The notes: generated by a model from the sequence alone, not told the origin. A stretch of 64,000 bases of DNA from Brachionus rotundiformis (GCA_016802295.1 JAESIW010000115.1:1913995-1977994); one strand, 5' to 3'. Counted from the first letter of the stretch, positions 37,196 to 49,108 are shown. Made by a program: numbers and translations.

Positions 37196-38789
37196 TTAGA
37201 AGCTGTCTCGCTTCCATATTCTGATCTCTCCATTTTTATCACCACTTACCAATGTATTTGGATCTTTTAACTCAAGGCATAAAACAAAATCTGAATGACC
37301 AAAAAGTGTCTGAATACATTTAAAATATCTTAAATTCCAAATTTTGATTGTTTTATCTCCACTTCCACTTGCAAGACAATCTTTATCTACCATTTTTAGG
37401 CAATAAACAAAATCAACATGACCATTTAGAGTGAAAACACATGAAGAATCCTTCCAATTCCATATTTTAATACTTCTATCTGCGCTTCCGCTTGCCAATA
37501 AGTTTTGGTCAATAGCTTGAAGACAGAGTATTCGATCATCATGTCCATTGAGTGTTTCAATGCAAACATTAGCGACAAGATTCCAAATTTTAATAGTTTT
37601 GTCCGCACTTCCACTAGCCAGAGTTTCTTGATCGATTAACTGGAGACAGTACACGTAATCACGATGACCATCAAATGTTCTAATGCATTTTTTCTTGTCC
37701 AAGTCCCAAATATTTATTTTTTTGTCTCCGCTTCCACTCGCTAGCAAATTTTTACTTATCATTTCTAGACAAAATACCCATTCTTTATGACCATGTAGAA
37801 TGTGGACACATTGTTTCTCTTTCCATTTCCAAATTTTTATCGAATTATCAAAGCTTCCACTTACTATTGTCTCATCATCAATTAACTTAAGACATTTTAT
37901 CCGTGTTTTTGTACTGTTCTTAATAGTTTGATTACATTTAAAACTTTTTAAATCCCAAATTATTATTGTTTCATCAAAATTTCCGCTAGCAATCAAATCT
38001 TGATTAATTAGTTCAAGGCATAAAATTTCAGAATGTTTAGTTGGTAATATTTTGGCACATTTAAAAAAATGTTTTAAATCTCTAAATTACTAAATATAGA
38101 AAATAAAATTTTTAAAGATAATTATCTAACTTATGAAAAAAAAGCTTCTTCTGCAAAGTTGAATCAAACCTGGCTATGAGTGCTGGATTTTTGGTCAAGT
38201 GACTATTTACATTTGACAAAACATCTAAAATATCACATTTGATATTTAAGCTTATATTTTTACACAATGTTTGAATAAATAGGGACCCCTCTTTATTGAT
38301 ATTTTTTTTATAGTCACTAGTGCTTGCATAACTAATTAAAGTATCAGCTCTCGAATTATTTAATTGGAAAAAATCATTTGGAACAAGTTTTGTCTTGGAA
38401 CTACCATTGCAAGCATCGATAAAAAAAAGCTTCGGTTTGCTAGATAAACAATTTGTTCTTGTCAATAGGTCGACAATTTCATTTATTACAATTATTTTCC
38501 CTTCCCTGTCAGTAAAGCATTCCAGATCTCCACCGGTGCCAAAAAAGCAAACTAAACAAGAATAATCTGCCAAATTAGGATCAATTGTCTGAAATATTTT
38601 AGCTTGTATTTCATCCGATGTTAGATCTAACAAAATATCGACCACAAAATTCAGATTACCAAATGTTCTGTTGATTAAACCAATGTCTTTTTGGATGTAG
38701 TTAAGCTGCGATTCTCTATCAAATCTACCATCCACAAAAACCAAAACTTTGCCTGGATCAAGAAAATTTATTTCATATATGCCGGACAT
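37196..38789 (-). CDS. Caspase-like domain fused to seven WD40 repeats
   Basis: Two exons, 38131-38789 and 37196-38081, joined across a 49-bp GT-AG intron in phase 2. They give about 514 aa. Residues about 10-215 form a caspase-like (C14) domain. KPKLFFIDACNG aligns with the KPKLFIIQACRG block, so the catalytic Cys is kept at about residue 127. ADTLISYASTSDY and GSLFIQTLCKNI match the small-subunit region. The segment CLVCFFGTGG sits where active caspases have SHG, so the catalytic His appears replaced (His to Thr), and the Arg after the Cys is Asn. Seven WD units follow, each ending in IxIW (LASGSADKTIKIWN and similar), enough for one propeller. An inactive or regulatory scaffold is inferred. 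No death-fold prodomain is seen. Confidence 0.85.
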
Positions 38790-39184
38790 TGTAAGTTTAA
38801 ATTTTTTGTTTCTTTTGGCTATTTGAAAAATATAAGTTTAAAAAAAAACAATAAAACTGAAGTTATCTTATATTTTAAGTTAAGCAAAAATAAAAATTAA
38901 ATTGTTTTATTAAAGTTATTTTATCATGTTAAGTTTTCATCAAGCAATTTTTGAATTTTTAATTTTTTGATCTAATTTAAGAGTCTGATAAAAATTTTAT
39001 GATAAGTTTTTTTAGTTATTTTTGAATGAAAAAAATATAAAATATTTCATAATTATTTATTGAAATTTTAATTAATCTTCGATTAAAAAGTCTTTAATTT
39101 CATTTTTCATATTATTCCTTTTAAAAGTAAAATAAGTTTAGAAAAAATTTATATTTAAATAAATGTTTATAAAAGGAGCAAAAA
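38790..39184. other. Upstream of the caspase-like/WD40 gene
   Basis: About 400 bp of AT-rich DNA between that gene's start and LINE copy 2. Presumed promoter; no motif stands out. Confidence 0.45.
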
Positions 39185-40830
39185 AGATTTGTGGAGCACT
39201 TTGGAGAGGTTTTTAATAGACTAGAACATAAAAAGACGATACACTCTGAACTCGCTAGCAGCGACTTTGATATTGACACTGAAATACCAAGCGTAAAAAA
39301 TTCAGGCTGAGGTAAAGGCTCTGGAAAAGAGTAAACTGCCGGGTATTGATGCCGTTGTGCTAAAAGCTAATGAAAAATATACATTTGGAATATTAAATGA
39401 TCACTTCAGCAGGATGAGACGTGAATTAGAGAGGAACAACACTGCTACCAATAGCGAAACAATTTTGGGAAGAATTAAAGGTGCTTTAGACTCAACGCTT
39501 AGAGAAGAGCAAGAAGGATTTAGAAGAATAAGAGGATGTATTGACCAGATATTTACATTGAGGAAAATCATAGAACAAACTCTGGAATCGAATAGCCCAT
39601 TAATCTTAACCTTTGCCGACTTCAAGAAGTCTTTGATAGAATACACAGACCTAACCCCTTTGAGTTATGCTTGAATCTTATGGCATACCACAAAAGATTG
39701 TTAACTTGATAAACTTTCCAATGAGAATTTCGAGTGTAGCTTAATTCTGGACAACCTGAAAGTGCGTAGAGAAGTTGGACAAGGATGAGTTATCTCTCCA
39801 ACACTGTTCCTTATTGTGATTTATTATGTAACTATGAAAGCTACCTCAATTTTGAGGGGTATACAGCGGGAGTTAACAACAAAGGTTGAAGACCAGGACG
39901 TTGCAGATGATTTGGTGATAAAAACAAATAGAGAGTTGGACATGCGTCTGAAAAAATAGGGTTTTGTGAACAAGGTTAGACCAACCGGACTCAAAATAAA
40001 TAGGACCAAAACGAAAATCATCTCCATTAACACAAAATTGGATTCCATGATTAACATAAATGGTACAAACATTGAGTGTGTGAGTGAATTCACATACCGT
40101 AATGCCTTGCCCCCTAATGCATTGCACTTTAAACCAGAATTCTGGATTTTAATGCTGCATTTAACCCACTTTTTTTTCCAGATACGCTGCGACTAAAAAT
40201 GCTGCAGTTAATGTCAAAATTTTGGTATAAATGCCGCATTAAATTTGTAAAAAATAATAAAAAAATATTTTTCTATTTTTTCAATTGTTTCAAAATTTGA
40301 AACACAAAAAATGTTCCTCGAACATAAGGTTTTTTACATATTTAATGTGGCATCTATACCAAAATTTTGACATTAACTGCAGCAATTTTAGTCGAAGCGT
40401 ATCTGGAAAAAAAAGTGGGTTAAATGCAGCATTAAAATCCAGAATTCTGGTTTAAAGTGCAATGCATTAGGGGGCAAGGCATTACGGTACTTAGGAAGCA
40501 TTATAAGTGAATCAATTGGAGCGAATAAAGACATTCAGAATAGAATTTCAAAAGCAAAAGGAGCATTCGGTAGACTCAAATAAGATTAAAAGACTGTGAT
40601 GGCTTGGATGTGTACTTAGAATGAAAAGAATACGAATGCCAGACAGAGCTCTTTAGTGAATATCACAATGACGAATAATGGTAAGGTGATCAGCAATAAC
40701 ATGAAGGTCGACAATCACGAAAGAGCTCACCGAAATGGTGTTGACATAGGATGAAGCAAGGGTTAGGTAAAAGGACTTAAGTAGAAATCAAAAGTAATGA
40801 CCCTATGCTCCAAAAGGAAATTTTAAGGAA
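39185..40830 (+). mobile_element. Decayed LINE copy 2, same family as copy 1
   Basis: Plus-strand remnant that parallels copy 1 from its 5' truncation zone to its 3' tail: EEQEGFRRIRGCIDQIFTLR, FADFKKS, PTLFLIVIYYV, VADDL at the active site, RPTGLKINRTKTKIISINTK. The final bases AAAGTAATGACCCTATGCTC are shared. It has many stops and frameshifts, so it is older than copy 1. A foldback element interrupts it at 40097-40487; the LINE frame resumes afterwards as YLGSIISES. Confidence 0.88.
40097..40487. mobile_element. 391-bp foldback element with TA duplication, nested in LINE
   Basis: Long near-perfect terminal inverted repeats begin CCGTAATGCCTTGCCCCC and end with the reverse complement GGGGGCAAGGCATTACGG. 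Each arm extends about 100 bp or more. TA occurs on both sides (40095-40096 and 40488-40489). Removing the element and one TA restores the LINE sequence ACATACTTAGG. The features fit a Tc1/mariner-type non-autonomous element. It has no coding capacity. Confidence 0.93.
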
Positions 40831-40851
40831 AAAACATAAATATATAAATTT

Positions 40852-42677
40852 TTACCTTAATTTTTGCTTCATAATTTCGGGTAAAAGAGTTACGCTAGTC
40901 TTAAAGGAAAAAGTTAGTGAAAATATTTAATTAAAATGCTGGCTCTTACCAAGTCATTAAGAACTATTGAACATGAATAGCATACGTTTTCAACAAGAAA
41001 TTTTCTCTCACTAAAAATTAAAATTAATTAAATTAAAATTATTACTCAAAATAAATAAATATTTTTCACATACTTGATATTTTTTTCAATTCGAGATATT
41101 GTAATTGAAAACTGAAGATCATTTATTGCCGAACTTGTGGCTAGACTATTTTTGTTGGTATCCAAAGCTAGTCCACACATTACGCAAATCTTATCATGAG
41201 ACAGCTCTTCTGTGGGAGTTAATTTGTCACTAGTCCTAGGATAATTTGTCACAGCTAATTAAAAACTTAATTACAACAATTATTAAGTTACCTAAAAATT
41301 GTGGGAACAGTAGTGGGATAATCATTTTGAAGTCCATTAATGAACTTTTCGGTCAGTGTGTAAATAGCTGAATTTGGAACCCTCTTTTAATTAAATGAAG
41401 AAAAATTTTATAACAAAAATTTTTTTAAATTTTACTTGTATAGTTGATTTTTTGTTCAAAATTTTATCATTTAAATTATTATAATGATTATAAAAAGCGA
41501 CTTCTTTTGATGTCAATTCTCTTAGAAAAACATCCTTATAAATAAATGGCTCTATCTTTTTTAAATTAACTAAATTACCTCATAGGTCTTAAATAAATTT
41601 TTCCATTTAAATTTTTTTCCTCCAAAGACTTGAAATAATATGAAGATATTTAAAAATTTATTTATTATTCTATTAAGAGTCTGAATACCATTTCAATGGC
41701 TTGATGAGCACCCTTTCCAATCGCAAAATTCGTCAACATGTCAACAGTAAGCTTAGTACAAGAAATAGGAAATATTATTTTGACTATATTTAGTGAATTG
41801 GCAATGCGATTAATTAGCTGGTATCTATTAAATATTTTTCTCATTTAATTAAATAGTTTGTTGGATAATTATTTACTTTAAACGCTTGAGAAGTTCTTCC
41901 TTTGAAGTTTGACTTTGGCACGATTTTACCAAGTTTAAAAATTTGTCCTTATTATCACAATTGAAGTTTAAATCTTCAATGCTCTCACTATAGATTTGAC
42001 TTTCATTATCTTCAAAACACTAGAATTTTTTATCTAATAAAAATTGTCTACTAATAACTAAACACAATTTTACATTTTCAAAAAGAGAATAATAAAATTT
42101 AAAACCGCAATATTCGATAGATTTTTTTATCTCTTTCAGGTGCTCAATTCGCTCAGAGACATCACTCTTCTCGTCAAACAGACAGCTATCTTCGATGTAC
42201 ACACAAACCACTTTGAAAGTAAATTTTTTTTTCGCCTCCTCGCTCATTCCCTTGGTTAAAAATTATTAATTTAATAGAAAAAAATAAATTAACAATTAAC
42301 ACTTTTTTAATCAAATTAAGCATTGCGACCGATGACCCACTGGCAGAATAAGGTAACAAAACAACCTCATCTTTTTCGAAAATTTTACTTTTGCCAATGG
42401 TTGCTCGAAATTTATGTGTAAAATATTCAATAAAACAAGATCTAAATATTAAAATCAATCAATAAATTAATTAAATTAAGATTTGGTCTATTGAAATTTA
42501 ATACTTGCATAAAGCATCGTTTATTCGAGTAACAACTACTGAGTTTTGATCACATTTTAGGCATTTTCTGAACAACCTGATAATTAAATCAATCAATGAT
42601 TGATTGATGATACTTTTGAAAGGCTACTTTAAGTCCGGCTTGGCTTCAATATGAACATTTTCATTAATAGAACACAT
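40852..42677 (-). CDS. CTU2: Cytoplasmic tRNA 2-thiolation protein 2
   Basis: Partner of CTU1/NCS6 in thiolation of wobble uridine 34 of Lys, Glu and Gln tRNAs. From ATG at 42677 I read about 11 small exons in phase. They give RKCLKCDQ (first CXXC), CFIEYFTHKFRATIGKSKI, LLPYSASGSSVAMLNLIKK (P-loop-like region), VVCVYIEDSC, KEELLKRLK, CTKLTVDMLTNFAIGKGA and RPMRELTSKEVAFYN. ICVMCGLALD and VCYSCSIVLNDL form the second zinc-binding half. It ends KQKLR at 40852. One intron, between KLCL and CFEDNE near 42020-42060, is only 39 bp. An acceptor-like TTTTTAG lies 8 nt before the ATG. The stop is about 20 bp from the end of LINE copy 2. Confidence 0.9.
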
Positions 42678-43201
42678 ATTTGATTCTAAAAATATGAAAT
42701 AATTCTGAAAAATGTTTAAAAAAATTAATAATTATTAAAATATTTAAATTTAATTGTTATTTAGTATAGAAAAAACATGTTTTGATTCGTGAAGCAAATT
42801 AAACCAACCATTGTCGTGATTTGGGGAAAATTTTATTTTCGATTCTTATGATAAGTGTTAAATAATTTTAAAAAAATAACAGGGAATTTTTTTCTTATTT
42901 TAGAATTTAAAAAATAAAAATTAATTGTTAAAATAGATTTAACATTAACATTTTGTTATTTCTGCACAAAAAAATCCATTTTTCTTCGGTTAAATTTGAT
43001 CTGGTCAAGCTTTCTGATGCTAACCAAAAAAAAAAATCAAAACTGATTAATTTTTTATTTAGTAATTTAATAAATATTTTTAATATTAAAAAAATCAAAA
43101 ATTAAAAAAAAAATGCCATGCTTCATATTTTCTTTTTCGAAAATAGGCTGATATCCGAGATTAAAATTGAGAAAACCGAATTTTGGTAAAACATTTTATT
43201 C
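42678..43201. other. Spacer between TMEM26 and CTU2
   Basis: About 520 bp of AT-rich DNA between two same-strand genes. It should hold the TMEM26 3' UTR and CTU2 promoter; nothing specific recognised. Confidence 0.45.
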
Positions 43202-45183
43202 CTAGGCAATATTCGAATATTCTTTCATATGACAATCACATTCACAACAAGAGACTGTTAAATTATAATTTGGAGTAAGAACGACGGCATAAGAATACAA
43301 TTTGCTCAAGGTAGATCGTAAAATAATTGGACTCATGGACAAAAGTCGTTTTTCCATTTCTTCCATAATTTGCTGACTACTTCTTGATTTGTCATCTGAT
43401 TTTTTAATCAAAACATTCTGTGCATAGGACAGTACCACAAACTTGTCCAAAAAACTTGAAGCTGAATTTAATGTAACAATGGCATCTGCTTTATTGGAAG
43501 CAATCGCGTCATTTTCAGCACTTTTTGCTTCAGTACAAATTGCAGAAAGTCGATAAATTTGTAGAAAAAGAATAATGGCATTTTTGCATGTAAAAAACAT
43601 GGTCACAAAAGTTCTAACATCGTATTTGAAAACAGCAGTAATTCTAAGAGCAAAAAAAGGTCCATCTTGAAATATAAGAGTAATTAGAATGCTCCACATT
43701 TCTGTATCCAACATGTCTAGTCTGAAGCATTTCTTATTCGAGCATTTTTTGGAATTGGAGCTAATTTTTGTGGGCTCTTTACCTTTGGTTGCGTAAGTGT
43801 GCAGTTTTTCCACAAAAGACCTAGATGCATTTTCATCCTCTACATTCTCGTTTTCATCCTCCTCTGCCTCATCTTCTAGAGAAACACTTTGAAAACTCCG
43901 GCCCCTGGTAACTACCAAATTAAGACTGAACTGAAAAAGACTCCAAGAGAAAATAGCTAAAGTGAAATATGGCATGGTAGATGATTCTTGTACTTGAGTT
44001 TCGTTCAGAAGACTTAACAAATCGACTATGTCGGACGCCAAGCTCATGTAGACCAATAATAACTGGGATAGTGTGCTTCGACTGATATTACCTTTTGGCA
44101 AAAACCAACGGCCAAGGATTACCAACATTAGAAGCGATATTTCCATGGTCACAGCTATAGTTCCTATGTCTAATTGTTGAAGATTTTTCTTAAAAGATAA
44201 ATAAAAATCTTTAAAAATTTTTTCTTAAAGCTTACGGCATTAGATAGAATTGATTGATCATTGATACCTAAATGTTCAGACAGACCAAAAAGTGTTTCCA
44301 ATGGATCTAAGTCTGTTTGATTCCGGCGTCTCTTGGCATTCGCTTGTTCAATTCTAGTCAGTTCGACAAACCAGATTGGAGGTATCATTGTGCAGATATA
44401 GATAAAAAAACATGGAAAAAACCTTTATAAAAAAATTGATTATTTAAAATTTAATTTTTTTAAATAAAAACAGTAAGATAGTAATTTTCAATGTATTGAA
44501 AATATAAGTATTTAATAACCTAAAATTTTTACTAAAAATTATTTTAATAAGTTGTCTTAAAATAGGTCAAAATATTTATTGATAAATTAAAAATAAAAAA
44601 TATTCAATTTAATTCTACTTAATTAATATTTTTAAATTAGTTCTGAAATTAATTTTAGAAATTTTATTGACAATAATTAAAATGGTTGCTGGTGAAAAAA
44701 TTACCATCTAGGCTCTTTTCCTTTGCGGCGAATTATAGTGATGAATAGTTCGATTAAAAGGAAGACGACTCCACAGAAATTCAAAAAATACCACTCATCC
44801 TGCTTTACCAAATAAACGTAAATAATTGCAGTCAGCGAGTGTAACGAAAAGACCAGACGCATGATAAGTGCTTTTATGATATTAATACTATGTGACAGTC
44901 CTCTCATGCATTTGTCCATATAAAATTCAAATTGTTCTTTTCTGGTGCTCGAACGCGTCTTCCTAATAGATATGCTTGAGCTGGAAGGATTTGTGACCAT
45001 GTTGACTGCTGAAATGGCTTTTGACGAACCTGTTTTTTTCAAAATTTTACTAATTCTACTAGGTTGGCTCTGGACTGGCGATGCAGTTCCATTATTTGAA
45101 CTTTCCGAATTGGACAATGTGCCAGTTTTTTCCAAATTAGATCTACAAATCTCGCTCGAATTTGGGTTTTTTGCTTTAGACAT
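43202..45183 (-). CDS. TMEM26: Transmembrane protein 26
   Basis: Multi-pass membrane protein of poorly known function. Three exons, 44705-45183, 44236-44422 and 43202-44188, join in phase. The start at 45183 was chosen over an in-frame ATG 51 nt upstream because the upstream residues look like untranslated AT-rich sequence. A Ser-rich cytoplasmic N-terminus of about 100 aa is longer than in vertebrates. The membrane core follows: RLVFSLHSLTAIIYVYLV, GRWFLPKGNISRSTLSQLLL, SWSLFQFSLNLVV and EMWSILITLIFQDGPFFALR. An acidic loop (EDEAEEDENENVEDEN) sits in the middle. The C-terminus is cysteine-rich (VSCCECDCHMKE), an unusual cluster that could bind metal or be lipidated. The core blocks match TMEM26 well. 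Confidence 0.88.
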
Positions 45184-46037
45184 GATCAAAAATAATTTAC
45201 TAATTTTTTTTATCAGATGCAAACTCTTAAGCAAAAATTTTTTTCTAGTTAAAAGTTAATTTTATGCATTAATTTAAAAATGGTTTAATAAAATATTTAC
45301 TCAATTAAATACGGAAATAATTACCGTTTAAACATGAAATTATCTAATGAAATTTAATATATTTCCATTATTTTCAAACATCAAGATTCTCAATTGTTAA
45401 GTCATATATTTTTTAGAACAAGGCTATATTTTATACAAGTGTTTTGATAAGATAATTAGTAAGCAGGCGTACTTTAGGAAAGTATTATAAACAAAATTAA
45501 TTTTCAATAATGATTAAATATTGGTATTTCTGTTTCAAACTGATTTATAATTTCGGTTTTTAACCTCTAATTAATGACTTTTCGTTTGTTTACATTATTT
45601 CCAAATTTTAAACAATATATAAAATAATTAATTAATTCAATTATATAATTAATAATGATTCTTAAAATGAATTAGTGTAAAGATTTGTTTTATTACATTA
45701 TTAAAATTCTAAGTACCAAATAATTAATTATTTGCTATTTTATTTATTAAGGCTTCAATCAAATAGCACTTTAATTCTGATATTAATTAATTTTAAAAGT
45801 TTTATTCTGATTTAGTAAAATTAATTTAAAAAAGGTTGAAATATTTAAATCTACTTTAAGTAAATTTTCATTTTAAATGATTAAGAAAATTTCTCTATAG
45901 GTTTATAAACTAACTTAGGCTTTTAAACAAAAATACTAGCAAGAAATCTTTATCAAGAATGAAAAATTTTCTAAAATTCTTTTTTTAATGAATCTTAAAA
46001 AGCAAGTCATCTGAATTTAACTTCTTAATTTTTTGGT
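45184..46037. other. Intergenic, upstream of TMEM26
   Basis: About 850 bp of AT-rich DNA. No exon or repeat recognised; the part next to 45184 is the presumed TMEM26 promoter. Confidence 0.45.
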
Positions 46038-46310
46038 TTAAACAATCATCTTTAGTTTGTCTTGGTTTGGTCCAAGGGATCTTTCTCGTTTTTCGTATTT
46101 TATTGACATGTATGGGTCTAAACCTTTTAAATTTCCTATATCAACTCTAAATAAGGTTTTATGATATTTGGTACAATGAACAGGACAAATTTTAGAAAAT
46201 GTGTTAAAAACTGGTTCCGTAAATACAACATGGTGTAGCATACAAAATTGCATTAATTGATAAATTCTGGTAACTCTGTGCAGAAACCATGAAAAATACA
46301 GTTGGCTCAA
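46038..46310 (-). pseudogene. Isolated 90-codon ORF, possibly a transposon remnant
   Basis: Open frame with fairly balanced composition, including Cys and His residues (QFCMLHHVVF, KICPVHCTKYHKTLF), unlike random AT-rich frames. It has no recognised domain, no clear exon context and lies close to a LINE fragment. It may be a decayed mobile-element ORF or a single exon of an unrecognised gene. Confidence 0.25.
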
Positions 46311-46479
46311 AAATAGTAAAATTCATTTTCTCCAATGCTCACAGCGTTCTCCAGAAAAATACCACTTTGAAAAATTATAAAATTTTTAAAAAATTTTTCT
46401 ATTCTATTGTAAACAAATTTCACAAAACCCCTATACAGCATCCTTAAAATCCATATTTTAAATATTTTCTCTACTTTTT

Positions 46480-46625
46480 TGCTTGCTTATTCACTTTTTG
46501 TCGAGCATAGAGTTATTACTTTCGATTGTGCCATACCATGTAATCTCCAATATGGAGAGCTCTTTCGCTGGTCGTCTTTAAGATGTCCATTGAGGGACTC
46601 TGTTTAGTATGCGGGTTCTATTCAT
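46480..46625 (-). mobile_element. 3' fragment of the LINE family, copy 3
   Basis: This stretch parallels the 3' end of LINE copy 1 on the minus strand. It starts from the CTTATTCACTTTTTGTCGAGCATA region, similar to copy 1's CTTATTCACTCCTTGTGGAGCATA. It continues through GAGCTCTTTCG and the block encoding the QW-P-G motif. Only about 145 bp remain. Confidence 0.8.
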
Positions 46626-47244
46626 TCATGTTTGAATTATAGCTTGATTAAAATCTTAATATTTAAAAATATTTAATTTTTTTTCAATGGACCCAACCGA
46701 TTAAGATGGTGTAAAAAATTTAGCTAGCCATAAGGGAAAAAATCCATGGTCAATTAACTGGTAGATGTTTACTTATAAAAAAAAATTTTGATTTTGAATT
46801 AAGTAAGAAATAATTTATATACCTTTGGTAAAATTCATACTTTTTTATTAGATATGTGAAAAAAATTTGTTTATCATTCTGAGTCGAGCCTAGTATTAAT
46901 AAATAAAACACATATTAATAAAAAATATTATTTAAAAAATAGACTAATTTATTTAATGGAAGATTAATTTAGCCAAAAAATGCATTTTTCAAAGATTTTC
47001 AAAAATATGTCATATTTGATGGTAATGATAACAATTGTAAACGTATGAAAGTTTAAGCCATAAAATCCACTTTCAAAATTTTTATACGATTAAAATTCTT
47101 TTAAAAATTTCTCTCATTGGAAATTTTTTTTTAATTATTAACTCTTTCAAGAATCTAAAAAAACATAAAAATATGTAATTTTTATTGAATAAAATATAAA
47201 AATTTATAAATGTAAAAAATTGTCCAAATTAAGCATTTGTGTGC
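46626..47244. other. Intergenic downstream of CDC6
   Basis: About 620 bp of AT-rich DNA with no recognised feature. Confidence 0.45.
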
Positions 47245-48610
47245 TTATTTATAGGCTTTATTTGTCAATATGTCTGCCATAAAAGTCTCATCTTGAAGTT
47301 TGTCTTTAAGTTCTTGTTCATCAATTTTCAAACTTAGCTTTAAAAAAAAATTTCTACATTTGGAAACTAAATCATATAAAATTACTTTATAATTTCTGAC
47401 TTCTTTGGCCTTTTTTATATCTATTAGGCCATTATCTTGAATTAAAGTGCACAAATTGACAAACTCCGATTCACTATCAACATTGGTTGAATAAGATTTA
47501 CAAATTTTATTAAATTTTTCAAAAAGCTAATTAAAAAAATTAATAACCACTGATTAATTTATTGTTTTTAAATTACTTTTGATAAGGTTACTTCCTTTAC
47601 TTTCATTTCAATGTTACATAGTAAAACTGTACACAAAAGGATCTTTTGCATTAGAGGCATCGAATTTCGATCCAAATTGGAATTGGTAATTGGGTTTACT
47701 TGATTAAATATCTTCATCATTTGAGCTATATTTACCGTTTTGACTTCATCTATATTGTTGAACTTGGCTTCTTGTTCATTGAACTCTATGGCCCTGCGGC
47801 ATATGTCAAGCACCTTACGAATATCTCCGTTAGTGGATGCCACTTTAGTGGCACATAACATCAGAGCTCTGTCATCAATTATTATGCAATTGTCATAAAT
47901 TTTTTGAACACTTGCCAATCTGTCTTTGACAATGTTGATTATATCATCTTTGGTATAGGGCAAAAACTTAATGACCTTTGGTTTGTATTCAGGCTTTAGC
48001 TCCAATCTTGGCAAAAGACGATCTGTGAAATCCAAAGAGTTAGCGATTCCGATCAAGATTAACTTTGAATTGGACAAGTATGGCAATTCAAAAAGCCGGT
48101 AAATATCAGAGCTGGCTTTTATGGTAGTCTCGATTTGGTCAATCTCATCCAAAACCAAAATAAGATGGTATTTTATTGATGTAATTGTTGCCTCGATCAA
48201 TTTTTGCAAGCTATCTTTAGTACATCTTCTTGGCAAAGATAAATTGGAATCTATGTTGTTTGATATCATTTCAGAAAGGACTGTTTTGTACAAATTTTGA
48301 ATGCTTTTGATTGACATACAGTTGAGGAATATTTTTTTGAATTTAAAATCTTCCTGAAGAAAAATTGGTTAACAAAATTAAGCTGAAAGACTGGTTTTAC
48401 CTTGAGGCTATCTAGCATGGTATTTACAGAGAATGTTTTGCCAGTTCCGGGCTGTCCATTTATGTACATACTTAAACCATTCTTATTCTCAAAACAGCTG
48501 GTCAAATGTTCGTATATTTCATCGTTTTCTTTCTCGCGACCAACAACCCGGTCAGTGGCTGAAGCATTTAAGGCTTTTTTTGCTTCCGAATAGATTTCTT
48601 TGATGCTCAT
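47245..48610 (-). CDS. CDC6: Replication licensing AAA+ ATPase
   Basis: Loads MCM2-7 on ORC-bound origins. Three exons join in phase. The first runs from ATG 48610 to SLK, the second begins EDFKFKKIFLNCMS and ends VKEVTLSK, and the third is LFEKFNKICKSYS to NKAYK. Walker A is NGQPGTGKT and Walker B LILVLDEIDQIE. Sensor I lies in LILIGIANSLDFTDRLLPRL and sensor II around GDIRKVLDICRRAIE. A C-terminal winged helix follows. CDC6 fits better than ORC1 because of the SNSKLILIGIANSLD and QKILLCTVLL blocks. The protein starts about 50 residues before Walker A, so the long CDK-regulated N-terminus of vertebrates is absent or lies in an unseen upstream exon. A TTTAG acceptor-like site lies 2 nt before the ATG. 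Confidence 0.9.
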
Positions 48611-49108
48611 TTCTAAATATTGAAATAAAAATAAAACAATTTTTATCAACTTTTGTTTTACTCTTGTACAGAAAAAAAATTAATTGCAAAATTAAAATTC
48701 TTGATTCATCCATAAAATGTCCTGAAACTTTTTTAAATTTGTTTTCAACACTCAAATCATTATATTAAATCAAACCAATTATTTTTCTATAGTATCAATT
48801 TGATTTTCTCAGATTTTGTAAAAAAGTTCAAAAAATTTAATTTAAATATTTCGATTTTTTATTTTTTTAAATAATTTTATAAAAAATTTTATTCATTTTA
48901 ATTTGTCAAATTATTTTAAGATAAATGGAGTGTTAATCAGTCTTTATGGTAAGGGCACTAGACTGTTGGTTAACCTTGAAATTGAAAAAAAAAACTCAAT
49001 GAAATATTTTTGTAATACACTAATTTTTTTTGTACCTGGAAAAATATATACATACTAATTCTATCATTTTTGTTATATTTTTTATAGTTTAGCTTAAATG
49101 AAATCAAA
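48611..49108. other. Upstream of CDC6, with a tRNA-like scrap
   Basis: About 500 bp of mostly AT-rich DNA. Around 48944-48980, TGGTAAGGGCACTAGACTG followed by GTTAACCTTGA resembles the D-arm to anticodon-arm part of a tRNA or tRNA-derived SINE. No T-arm follows, so no tRNA gene is called. Confidence 0.35.
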
